DNA of 6,709 bases from Thioalkalivibrio sp. (GCA_007120575.1 SKNJ01000031.1:1-6709); one strand, 5' to 3'. Shown: positions 1 to 5,283, numbered from the stretch's first letter. Made by a program: numbers and translations. Notes: a model not told the origin generated them from the letters alone.

Positions 1-75
1 CATCAGCGCCGCCTGCTCGCCCTGATCGAGCCCGCGCTTTATTCCCGGTATGAAGATCGCATTCAGAAGCGGTAG
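1..75 (+). CDS. Possible C-terminal end of a convergent gene (partial, unidentified)
   Basis: Frame 1 of the plus strand is open from the window edge to a TAG at 73-75 and encodes 24 residues ending ...LYSRYEDRIQKR. The composition looks protein-like (a short Leu/Ile-rich helix followed by a charged tail) and most third positions are G or C, as in neighbouring genes. The other two plus frames have stops within the first 52 bases, and no minus-strand gene start is visible after mtrB in this stretch. If real, it is the tail of a gene convergent with mtrB whose last 13 bases overlap the mtrB end. Too little is present to assign a family, and it could be chance. Confidence 0.35.
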   Translation, partial: HQRRLLALIEPALYSRYEDRIQKR

Positions 76-2078
76 TTCACCGACCCCATCAACAGATGCG
101 CGGTATAGTCGAGTGGCTCCTGGCCCATCAGGATGTACCCGTCGGGCCCGTCGCCCGGACCAGAACCCAGCGCCCAGTCCCGCTCGCGCGCGGCCTGGAC
201 CATGTAGGCCAGCCGCCATTCGAGGTTCTCGCGGGCCTGATAGCGCCCGAAGACCTCGATCTGGGCCAGCCCGCTGGACACGGTGGGATGGTCCTGCCCC
301 ACGCTCAGTCCCGCCTTGGTGCGCGAATACATGTACAGCCCATCCATCCCGAGGTGGAACCGCCCGTCTTCGGTCATGGCGCGCTCGAAACCGCCCCCAA
401 GGGTCACCGTATCGCCCTTGTAATCGAGCGTCTGACTGGCATCGCGCTGTTCGCTCTTGCCAGTCTCGGCGGTCAGGAATCCATGAACCGAGAAATCCGC
501 CGACGGGAAATAATCCAGGGTCGCGGTTGCGGAATAGCGGTCCCGGTACAACAGCCCGTACTCCGAGTTCTCGTAGCCATCCATCCGCGCCCCCAGTTCG
601 AACCCGAGCGCCAGCGCGTCACTCACCGCGTAACTCCCGTGGAACGCGCCGTCAAAGCGATGCAGATCCGCGAGGTGGTACTGGTGCAGGGTATCCAGGT
701 GTCCGCGCAGGGTGCTGCCATCGTAGCGGGTGCCCCCGGCGCGAATCAGGTGCGATGCGCGCACGCCCAGCGAAAGATTATCCGTCGGGCGACTGCGCAA
801 GCGGGCGCGGAACGTCCAGTCCTCGCTCTTGCCCCGGTCGCCGAGTTCACGGTCGACATTCTCGTATCCATACCCGAGGGTCAGGCTGTTGCGCCCCGGC
901 AGGTTGAAGTCCGCGTCGTATTCGACCCCGTAGCGAGTTTCGCCATGCGGGCGGGTCTCCCGCCCACCGACCACGAACGAGCGTGTCCGGTTGTCACGCT
1001 CGTTGTAGAACACGCTCCCACGCAGCCGGATCCGGTTGGTCAGCCGATGCGCCCCGCGCAGATTGACCCGGGTCGTGTTGATCCGCGCATCCAGGCTGTC
1101 CGGAAGATCCGACAGGGCCCCGGCAAAATTGTCGTCCGCGATGAAGTCCTCGTCCTGTTCGGCGCGGCCTACCTGGATCTCGCCACTCACCTGCGTGCCC
1201 GGGCGTACGGCATAGGCCCCGGCCGCGTGGATATTGTGATAGGTATTGTCCGGAGCCAGCGAAAGGGTGCGCTGATCCGGGTTCGCCCAGTCCGCGGACG
1301 TCGGATCATCCACCACAAAGAAGTCTTCTTCCAGCTGACTGAAGGCCGACAGGTGATAGCCCATACGGCCCTGGAATCGTTCGCCCTGATATTCGAAGCC
1401 CAGATCGAGCTGGTCGGTGCGCTGATCAATCGGTGCGGGCAACTGGAACCCCTGGGCCCGGGTCCAGTCGCCATAGCCCTGGAAACGTCGGCCGGTCTTC
1501 TCCTCGCGGCTGAAGGAGGCGTTCAACTTCACCGATTCACGCACAACCTTCTGCGCAGACAGGGTGACGGTCTGCCGCTTCTGATCGATATCCCAGGAAC
1601 GCGAGGACTGATCCACGGTGTCCACGTCACCGACCTCCGGCAAGCGCAGCCGATCGCGCCCGTCACGGCTCAGCGGGCTGCGCATGTCGAGTTCCTGGAA
1701 CAGCGGCCGCTCGTCGTATTCCAGCTGAACGCCGTAATCTCCCTGTATCCCGTAGCGGCCGCGTACATTGCGCGAATCGAGACCCAGATCGCGCCCCTGC
1801 AGGTGGCCGTAGCGCGCATCGTTGTAGTCTTCGTCATCCTCGTCCAGCGTCAGGAACCAGTCAAAGTCGAGAATCGGAAAGAAGCCGCTCTCCACCGGAC
1901 CGGTATAGCGACCGAACCGGGCCGCGTCCTCACTTAGATACCCCGCCCCGACTTCCACCTCGGACTCCTTGCTGCCCGGCGGCACGGCAGTGGAATGGGG
2001 TGTACCCGCCGTTGCGACACCCTGTCCACCGAAAACCGATACCGTCACCACCACACTGCCAATCGTCCAGCGCTTCAT
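63..2078 (-). CDS. mtrB: MtrB/PioB family outer-membrane beta-barrel of an extracellular electron transfer conduit
   Basis: This is a 671-residue outer-membrane porin of the MtrB/PioB family, close to the usual length of about 700. In this family the barrel surrounds an MtrA-type multihaem cytochrome and lets electrons cross the outer membrane. Residues 1-24 form a Sec signal peptide (Lys-Arg, then a Val-rich core, then ATA before Gly25). The mature protein has many alternating polar/hydrophobic strands rich in Tyr, Arg and Gly, separated by acidic Asp-rich loops such as LDEDDEDYNDARYG. It ends ...GSVNYRF, with the C-terminal Phe that the BAM machinery recognises. The ATG at 2078 was chosen because a GGGAG (2087-2091) sits 8 bases upstream and the signal peptide begins there; the in-frame ATG at 2150 lies inside mtrA and gives no signal peptide. 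The gene follows mtrA after 49 bases, so it is probably cotranscribed. The protein has no cysteines, so the N-terminal CXXC of Shewanella MtrB is absent. Family assignment is strong; the direction of electron flow cannot be told. Confidence 0.9.
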   Translation of the reverse strand: MKRWTIGSVVVTVSVFGGQGVATAGTPHSTAVPPGSKESEVEVGAGYLSEDAARFGRYTGPVESGFFPILDFDWFLTLDEDDEDYNDARYGHLQGRDLGLDSRNVRGRYGIQGDYGVQLEYDERPLFQELDMRSPLSRDGRDRLRLPEVGDVDTVDQSSRSWDIDQKRQTVTLSAQKVVRESVKLNASFSREEKTGRRFQGYGDWTRAQGFQLPAPIDQRTDQLDLGFEYQGERFQGRMGYHLSAFSQLEEDFFVVDDPTSADWANPDQRTLSLAPDNTYHNIHAAGAYAVRPGTQVSGEIQVGRAEQDEDFIADDNFAGALSDLPDSLDARINTTRVNLRGAHRLTNRIRLRGSVFYNERDNRTRSFVVGGRETRPHGETRYGVEYDADFNLPGRNSLTLGYGYENVDRELGDRGKSEDWTFRARLRSRPTDNLSLGVRASHLIRAGGTRYDGSTLRGHLDTLHQYHLADLHRFDGAFHGSYAVSDALALGFELGARMDGYENSEYGLLYRDRYSATATLDYFPSADFSVHGFLTAETGKSEQRDASQTLDYKGDTVTLGGGFERAMTEDGRFHLGMDGLYMYSRTKAGLSVGQDHPTVSSGLAQIEVFGRYQARENLEWRLAYMVQAARERDWALGSGPGDGPDGYILMGQEPLDYTAHLLMGSVNYRF

Positions 2079-2127
2079 TTCTTTGTCTCCCGCATTCGTT
2101 CGTCCGGCACACCTCGACCCATGGCAG

Positions 2128-3078
2128 TCATTGCCTGAAGTGGCTGCCACCGGGATGATTCGAGCCGTGCACCTGCGAGTGGCAGTTCAGGCACCCGCGC
2201 CCGGCCGCCATGAAGCGACGCTGGGGCTCGTCGTGCTCCATCAGGTCCCCGGGGTGGAACGTACTGGTCATGTGGCAGGACTGGCACAACTGCGCCGGCC
2301 GCGCGTGCAGCATCCGCGGGTGCACCGAGCCGTGCGGGTCGTGGCAGTTGGTGCATGCCTCGCGCACCGGCTGGTGCTCCCACAGAAACGGCCCGCGGTG
2401 TTCCGCGTGACAGGAAAAGCAGGTCTGGTTGATATCGTTGCCGCGCAGCAGACGCGGACCCGCCGTACCATGCGGGTTGTGACAGTCGGTGCAATCGACC
2501 TGCCCCTCGCCCACCGGATGGTGATGCGGGCGGTTGAAGTCGACCCGGCGCTCCTGGTGGCAGGTACTGCACAGGGCGAGCTGGCTTTCGGACTTCAGCA
2601 ACCGCTCGTTGTCGCTGTGCATGGCGTGACAGTCCACGCAGGCCATATCCTGGAACTCGTGCGGGCTGCCCCGGAAATGCATCCGGTCGCCGCCGCTGTG
2701 GCACTGCAGACAGGTGTCATTGACCTTGTCGGCGCTGACATCCTCGCCCACATTGAAGTAATGCTCGAAACCCTGGCCATGACAGGCAAAACAGAAGGTC
2801 GCAGCCCCCAACCGTCCGGCCGGCGTACGCGGATCGGATTCCACCGCATGCGGGCTGTCGAACATCAGGCCGATATGTGCACGCAGGTCGCTGGCCCGCT
2901 TGCGGGCCATGATCGGTGAAAGTCCACGCACCTCCTCCACCAGGCGATCGACCTCCTCTGCCAACGCCGCGTCATCCGCCAGGGCTGCACCGGTACCTGC
3001 CAGCCCTGCCCCTGCAAGCAGGGCCAGGACCAGCGCGCGCCACCAACCACCTCGCTGTCGCACTCTCGTCTTCAACAC
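2128..3078 (-). CDS. mtrA: MtrA/DmsE-family periplasmic multihaem cytochrome c with nine CXXCH motifs
   Basis: This 316-residue secreted c-type cytochrome belongs to the MtrA/MtoA/PioA/DmsE family, which carries electrons through an MtrB barrel between the periplasm and the cell surface. A Sec signal peptide spans residues 1-34 (Arg-rich start, LVLALLAGAGLAG core, ALA before Asp35). Nine CXXCH haem sites start at residues 96, 123, 147, 170, 196, 220, 242, 265 and 296. The C-terminal half carries family hallmarks: CxDCHNPHG, CFSCHAEHRGP, CTNCHDPHGSV and the end CLNCHSQVHGSNHP. Compared with Shewanella MtrA from memory, these are haems 2-10; the region that should hold haem 1 has no cysteine. 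The start is a GTG at 3078 (GGGAG at 3084-3088, 5 bases away). A TTG at 3075 gives an 8-base spacing, the same as mtrB, and is equally possible. An in-frame ATG at 3363 would add 95 implausible residues. mtrB follows. MtoA/PioA-like Fe(II) oxidation and extracellular reduction are both possible roles. Confidence 0.9.
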   Translation of the reverse strand: MLKTRVRQRGGWWRALVLALLAGAGLAGTGAALADDAALAEEVDRLVEEVRGLSPIMARKRASDLRAHIGLMFDSPHAVESDPRTPAGRLGAATFCFACHGQGFEHYFNVGEDVSADKVNDTCLQCHSGGDRMHFRGSPHEFQDMACVDCHAMHSDNERLLKSESQLALCSTCHQERRVDFNRPHHHPVGEGQVDCTDCHNPHGTAGPRLLRGNDINQTCFSCHAEHRGPFLWEHQPVREACTNCHDPHGSVHPRMLHARPAQLCQSCHMTSTFHPGDLMEHDEPQRRFMAAGRGCLNCHSQVHGSNHPGGSHFRQ

Positions 3079-3083
3079 GGCGT

Positions 3084-3088
3084 CTCCC
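3084..3088 (-). promoter_or_regulatory. Ribosome binding site of mtrA (GGGAG)
   Basis: GGGAG on the minus strand lies 5 bases before the GTG at 3078 and 8 bases before the TTG at 3075. It is what excludes the longer reading frame beginning at 3363. The same CGGGAGAC string with 8-base spacing precedes mtrB, which slightly favours TTG; codon strength favours GTG. The site begins only 7 bases downstream of the 3096-3126 hairpin, so initiation could be affected by the structure of the leader. Confidence 0.55.
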
Positions 3089-3095
3089 GTCACAT

Positions 3096-3126
3096 GGTTT
3101 CCGGACCGGCCGAGGGTCCGGAAACC
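3096..3126 (-). promoter_or_regulatory. Perfect 12-bp hairpin in the mtrA leader
   Basis: GGTTTCCGGACC (3096-3107) and GGTCCGGAAACC (3115-3126) are exact reverse complements separated by a 7-base loop, so the minus-strand transcript can form a very stable stem. It lies 17 bases upstream of the GTG start and 7 bases upstream of the Shine-Dalgarno site. No U-run follows on either strand, so it is not an ordinary intrinsic terminator. Possible roles are a 5' stabilising or translation-modulating structure, or a DNA operator for a dimeric regulator. The second pairing CCCGGG/CCCGGG (3125-3130 with 3141-3146) overlaps its outer two bases and would compete slightly. Confidence 0.6.
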
Positions 3127-3152
3127 CGGGGCCGTCGTCTCCCGGGGACACA

Positions 3153-3168
3153 AGCAAGCACCAGGCCA
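3153..3168 (-). promoter_or_regulatory. Sigma-54-like -24/-12 element upstream of mtrA
   Basis: The minus strand reads TGGCCTGGTGCTTGCT, compared with the RpoN consensus TGGCACG-N4-TTGCW. The near-invariant GG (3167-3166) and GC (3155-3154) are separated by exactly 10 bases, and TGGC, the G at the end of the -24 block and TTGCT all match; the A and C of TGGCAC do not. Transcription would start near 3142, about 64 bases before the GTG, placing the whole hairpin in the leader. Such matches occur by chance, so this is a candidate only. Confidence 0.3.
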
Positions 3169-3182
3169 TACTGCAAGGATCG

Positions 3183-3211
3183 ATAAAACCCTCTTTTTTC
3201 CGTGACTTGAA
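3183..3211 (-). promoter_or_regulatory. Weak sigma-70-like promoter candidate for mtrA
   Basis: On the minus strand TTCAAG (3206-3211) and TTTTAT (3183-3188) are separated by 17 bases. They match TTGACA at three and TATAAT at four of six positions. It is the best -35/-10 pair I could find in this region but is weak, and it competes with the -24/-12-like element as an explanation for mtrA transcription. The -35 hexamer sits in the loop of the 3198-3218 dyad, which would fit occlusion by a regulator. Confidence 0.22.
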
Positions 3212-3218
3212 GACGGAA
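3198..3218. repeat. Inverted repeat TTCCGT-N9-ACGGAA
   Basis: A perfect 6-bp dyad with a 9-base spacer, flanked by a T-run on the plus-strand left side. The T-run is on the wrong side for an intrinsic terminator on the plus strand, and on the minus strand the stem is followed by A residues. It is therefore better read as a possible operator upstream of mtrA than as a terminator. Short dyads can be chance. Confidence 0.3.
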
Positions 3219-3252
3219 CAAACGGGTGAGCGAGGATCAAAACGATGAAGGA

Positions 3253-3271
3253 CCGATCAATACTTGACCGG
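3253..3271. repeat. Inverted repeat CCGATCAA-TAC-TTGACCGG
   Basis: Eight-base arms separated by three bases with a single mismatch, which becomes a G.U pair in minus-strand RNA. The core TCAA-TAC-TTGA is exact. It lies about 110-130 bases upstream of the inferred -24/-12 transcription start, a distance typical of enhancer-binding-protein sites, or about 70-90 bases upstream of the weak sigma-70-like promoter. Its left arm contains GATCAA (3255-3260), repeated in the same orientation at 3235-3240, exactly 20 bp away (two helical turns). This is a candidate regulator site; no known family motif is matched confidently. Confidence 0.3.
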
Positions 3272-3371
3272 CCCCGGATTGCTTTTGAGCAGGAAGGGGT
3301 GGGCAGGGAGGGCCGAGCGTTATCCCTCGAAGGCAGTCCGCGCGCGATGGAATACCGCGCCAAACGGCTCC

Positions 3372-3821
3372 CTATCGGGAGACCCCGGCGAGGCGCTCGG
3401 CGGCCCGGATGATCTCCTCGGTGGTATCGGGATCATGGAGCCTTGCGCGTGGCTGACCCAGCGCATCGAAGAACACCAGGGTCCCGGGCACATCGGCGTT
3501 ATAGCGACGCGCGAACTGCTGCCCTTCGGGATCGCCCAGCGAGGCGACCAGAAACTCGATCCCTCCGGGAGGCGCGGCCCGCAGGGTCTCCAGGCGTTCC
3601 ATCACCCCGATACTGGTCGGATTCGCACTTTCGTGCACCAGTACGGCCACCGGCTCGCCCGCACCCACGCGCTCCAGATCACCACTGAATCCCGCTCCTG
3701 GCAGCAGGGTCCAGATAAACCAGCCCGCGATGATCGCAATGCCCAGCCCGATCGCCCAGCGCACCGGTTTGGGCAGCGGCGGCAATGCCTCGCGATTACG
3801 ACGTTGACCTGGCGTTTCCAT
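3372..3821 (-). CDS. Membrane-anchored thioredoxin-fold protein lacking the CXXC motif
   Basis: A 149-residue protein with a basic, Pro-rich N-terminus (1-20), one membrane helix at about 21-40 (AIGLGIAIIAGWFIWTLL) and a C-terminal domain likely facing the periplasm. The domain reads like a compact thioredoxin fold: a strand at 57-63 (PVAVLVH), a helix at 69-83, a strand at 88-94 (IEFLVAS), a helix at 99-106, VPGTLVFFD at 111-119 with the Pro112 that is cis in thioredoxins, a hairpin, and a final helix at 133-146. Where CXXC should lie the sequence reads HESANPTSIG, and the whole protein has no cysteine, so it cannot catalyse dithiol-disulfide exchange. It may bind or hold a partner, but the substrate is unknown. 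Start: GGAGG at 3827-3831 lies 5 bases before the ATG. It precedes mtrA by 293 bases on the same strand and is divergent from lexA. Fold confidence is moderate, function unknown. Confidence 0.72.
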   Translation of the reverse strand: METPGQRRNREALPPLPKPVRWAIGLGIAIIAGWFIWTLLPGAGFSGDLERVGAGEPVAVLVHESANPTSIGVMERLETLRAAPPGGIEFLVASLGDPEGQQFARRYNADVPGTLVFFDALGQPRARLHDPDTTEEIIRAAERLAGVSR

Positions 3822-3868
3822 GGTTTCCTCCGTAGCGAGCCTGTCGGCCCGGTTTCACGCGCGCCCAA

Positions 3869-3897
3869 ACTACACCACTCGCCTCCGGCGGATTCAA
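3869..3897 (-). promoter_or_regulatory. Probable sigma-70 promoter of the thioredoxin-like gene
   Basis: On the minus strand TTGAAT (3892-3897) and TGTAGT (3869-3874) are separated by exactly 17 bases, each matching four of six consensus positions. Transcription would start near 3862, giving a leader of about 40 bases that contains the GGAGG site at 3827-3831. Its -35 is 63 bases from the edge of the SOS box, so LexA control of this gene is not obvious. Confidence 0.5.
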
Positions 3898-3911
3898 GCA
3901 CCCATCCCGGA

Positions 3912-3926
3912 GCGGGCGAGGCCCGC
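3912..3926. repeat. Short GC-rich inverted repeat in the divergent intergenic region
   Basis: GCGGGC-GAG-GCCCGC is a perfect 6-bp dyad with a 3-base loop, followed at once by another GCGGGC (3927-3932) that could pair alternatively with the middle arm. It lies between the two divergent promoters, just upstream of the lexA -35. No T-run follows. In DNA this GC-rich it may be incidental. Confidence 0.25.
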
Positions 3927-3934
3927 GCGGGCAC

Positions 3935-3964
3935 TTGCCTCGCCCGGACCTCTCCGAGTACTGT
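3935..3964 (+). promoter_or_regulatory. Probable lexA-imuA-imuB promoter overlapping the SOS box
   Basis: TTGCCT (3935-3940) is followed after 18 bases by TACTGT (3959-3964). The -10 matches only T, A and the final T of TATAAT, but its CTGT is also the left half of the LexA box. Such overlap is common in SOS genes and lets LexA block RNA polymerase directly. The leader to the GTG at 3995 would be roughly 25 bases. Confidence 0.5.
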
Positions 3965-3976
3965 ATTTTTAACCAG
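3961..3976 (+). promoter_or_regulatory. LexA (SOS) box upstream of lexA
   Basis: The site reads CTGTATTTTTAACCAG, which is CTGT-N8-CCAG against the gammaproteobacterial consensus CTGT-N8-ACAG; the flanking TA before and the A/T-rich centre also fit. One base of the right half-site deviates. Its position over the -10 and just upstream of lexA indicates autorepression, and because imuA and imuB follow without gaps the whole cassette should be DNA-damage inducible. Confidence 0.75.
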
Positions 3977-3994
3977 ATACCTGGAGATATCCCC

Positions 3995-4627
3995 GTGTCG
4001 CTCACCGCGCGCCAGCAGGCCATCCTCGACTACATCACCGAGATCGTCGAAACCCAGGGCACCGCTCCCACGCGCGGCGAGATCGCCCGCGCCTTCGGGT
4101 TCCGCTCGCCGTACGCCGCCGAATGTCACCTGAAGGCCCTGGCCCGCAAGGGCGCCATCGAACTGGTCGGTGGGGCCGCGCGCGGCATCCGTCTGCCCGG
4201 CAGACACCGGACCCGGGCCATCGATCTGCCCCTGGTCGGGCGGGTCGCCGCCGGCCTGCCCATCCTCGCCACCGAACACATCGAGCACCACTACCGCGTC
4301 GACCCCCATCTGTTCCGGGCGCGTCCCGACTATCTGCTGCGCGTGCGCGGCGAGAGCATGCGCGACGCCGGCATCCTGGATGGCGACCTGCTCGCCGTAC
4401 GCCAGACCCCGGAGGCCCGCCCCGGCCAGATCGTGGTCGCGCGCATCGAGGACGAGGTCACGGTCAAGCGCCTGCAACAGGACGGCCCCCGGGTACGCCT
4501 GCTGGCGGAGAATCCCGATTTCGCCCCGATCGAGATCGACCTCGAACGCCAGACCCTCGCGATCGAGGGTATCGGCGTGGGTGTCCTGCGGGACCTGGAA
4601 GGTACCGGCCCCGAACCGGACCAATGA
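3995..4627 (+). CDS. lexA: LexA, SOS repressor and self-cleaving serine peptidase
   Basis: A 210-residue transcriptional repressor. The N-terminal winged helix-turn-helix (about 1-68) begins [13 protein letters not shown] and contains [28 protein letters not shown], closely resembling E. coli LexA. A Cys (residue 44) replaces a Glu in the recognition helix. The C-terminal S24 autopeptidase domain shows the scissile Ala86-Gly87 in VGRVAAGLP, nucleophile Ser121 (GESM) and general base Lys158 (VTVKRL), each two residues beyond the E. coli positions, so self-cleavage should be intact. RecA bound to single-stranded DNA would trigger cleavage and derepress the SOS genes. The GTG at 3995 was chosen because GGAG (3983-3986) is 8 bases upstream and the family's N-terminus starts there; the upstream TTG at 3935 would translate through the operator. 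The stop overlaps the imuA ATG (ATGA), making it the first gene of the cassette. It might be the sole LexA or a second, cassette-linked copy; the window cannot tell. Confidence 0.96.
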   Translation: MSLTARQQAILDYITEIVETQGTAPTRGEIARAFGFRSPYAAECHLKALARKGAIELVGGAARGIRLPGRHRTRAIDLPLVGRVAAGLPILATEHIEHHYRVDPHLFRARPDYLLRVRGESMRDAGILDGDLLAVRQTPEARPGQIVVARIEDEVTVKRLQQDGPRVRLLAENPDFAPIEIDLERQTLAIEGIGVGVLRDLEGTGPEPDQ

Positions 4628-5283
4628 GCGCACTGGAACAACTGCTGGAACATCCCGCGATCCGGCGCGGGCGCCCCCGGGACGGCTCCGGCCACGGTCC
4701 GGCCTGGCCCTCGGGCCAGCCCGGACTGGATGCCCTCCTCGGCGGTAGCGGGTGGCCCCTGGGTCAACTGATCGAACTGCTTGGCGAACCCTTCGGCAGC
4801 GGCGAGACCCGCCTGCTGGTCCCGATGCTGACCGCCTGCGGCCAGTCCGGCGGCTGGCTGGCCCTGGTGGCACCGCCCGCCACGCCCTGGTTGCCCGGCT
4901 GGCGGCAGCTTGGCATCCCCACCGAGCGCATCCTGCTCCTGGATACGCAACATGACACCGACACCCTGTGGAGCAGCGAGCAGTGCCTGCGCGACCATCA
5001 GTTCGGAGCCCTGCTGGCCTGGGCACGCGGCCCGCTGCCCACCCCCGGCCTGCGGCGCCTGCGCCTGGCCGCCGCGGAAAGCCGCGCCTGCGCGATCCTG
5101 TACCGCCCCTCCAGTGCGGCCGCCCAGCCCTCGCCCGCTCACCAGCGCCTGCGCTGGCGAGCCGGAGCAGAGGGGCTGGAACTGGAGGCACTCAAGGGCA
5201 ACGGTGCCTGGACTCACTCCGGCCAGGCGCTGCATATCCCCCATTCCGAACCCTGCTCGGGCTCCCGCCCGGGATCACCATGA
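4624..5283 (+). CDS. imuA: ImuA (SulA/RecA-like) SOS mutagenesis accessory protein
   Basis: A 219-residue protein of the ImuA/SulA-like branch of the RecA superfamily, an accessory factor that acts with ImuB and DnaE2 in SOS-induced translesion synthesis. It starts with an amphipathic segment ([16 protein letters not shown]), followed by the typical PGLDALL at 33-39 and [11 protein letters not shown] at 44-54. The P-loop position reads GEPFGSGET (54-62), where the Walker A Lys is replaced by Glu61, so RecA-like ATP hydrolysis is unlikely. Later core strands are visible at about 78-83 (WLALVA) and 103-107 (ILLLD), and the RecA-like part ends near residue 190 (LELEALKG). The ATG overlaps the lexA stop as ATGA, indicating translational coupling, and no separate promoter is seen. 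imuB begins one base after its stop. Many genomes label this gene a SulA cell-division inhibitor; the ImuB neighbour makes ImuA the better name. Confidence 0.87.
   Translation: MSALEQLLEHPAIRRGRPRDGSGHGPAWPSGQPGLDALLGGSGWPLGQLIELLGEPFGSGETRLLVPMLTACGQSGGWLALVAPPATPWLPGWRQLGIPTERILLLDTQHDTDTLWSSEQCLRDHQFGALLAWARGPLPTPGLRRLRLAAAESRACAILYRPSSAAAQPSPAHQRLRWRAGAEGLELEALKGNGAWTHSGQALHIPHSEPCSGSRPGSP

Larger units (their letters stand above)
3079..3371. other. Non-coding region between the thioredoxin-like gene and mtrA
   Basis: No convincing gene is present in these 293 bases on either strand. The in-frame extension of mtrA across it has an arbitrary composition, and plus-strand frames run antisense into neighbouring genes. 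It is less GC-rich than the genes around 3150-3270, as expected of a promoter region. It contains, from mtrA outward: the ribosome binding site, a perfect 12-bp hairpin, a second CCCGGG/CCCGGG pairing (3125-3130 with 3141-3146), a -24/-12-like element, a weak -10/-35 pair and two dyads. No T-run-backed terminator for the thioredoxin-like gene was found, so some readthrough into mtrA is possible. Confidence 0.6.

Noticed and set aside
96..1937. 613-codon open frame on the plus strand opposite mtrB
   Set aside because: It is antisense to a clear outer-membrane barrel gene, has no recognisable domains or ribosome binding site, and long antisense frames are expected in GC-rich DNA.
1969..2919. 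Long plus-strand frame opposite mtrA
   Set aside because: Shadow of the cytochrome gene; its sequence is a repetitive Val/Ala/His-rich translation with no family features.
2128..3078. Reading the nine repeated CXXCH blocks and NPHG-like segments as a DNA repeat array or CRISPR
   Set aside because: The periodicity is at protein level with irregular 20-30 residue spacing; there are no conserved nucleotide repeats.
3198..3218. Intrinsic terminator at the TTCCGT/ACGGAA dyad next to a T-run
   Set aside because: The T-run lies 5' of the stem on the plus strand, and the minus strand has A residues after the stem, so neither strand has the stem-then-U-run order.
3079..3363. In-frame N-terminal extension of mtrA to the ATG at 3363
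   Set aside because: It would add 95 residues of arbitrary composition before a perfectly good signal peptide and would translate through the hairpin and promoter-like region.
3245..3420. Short plus-strand frame starting at ATG 3245 with a weak GAGG upstream
   Set aside because: It runs antisense into the thioredoxin-like gene and gives an Arg/Gly/Pro-rich product with no supporting features.
3602..5191. 529-codon minus-strand frame covering lexA and imuA
   Set aside because: Antisense to lexA and imuA, whose protein motifs are unmistakable; Gly/Arg/Ala-rich composition typical of a shadow.
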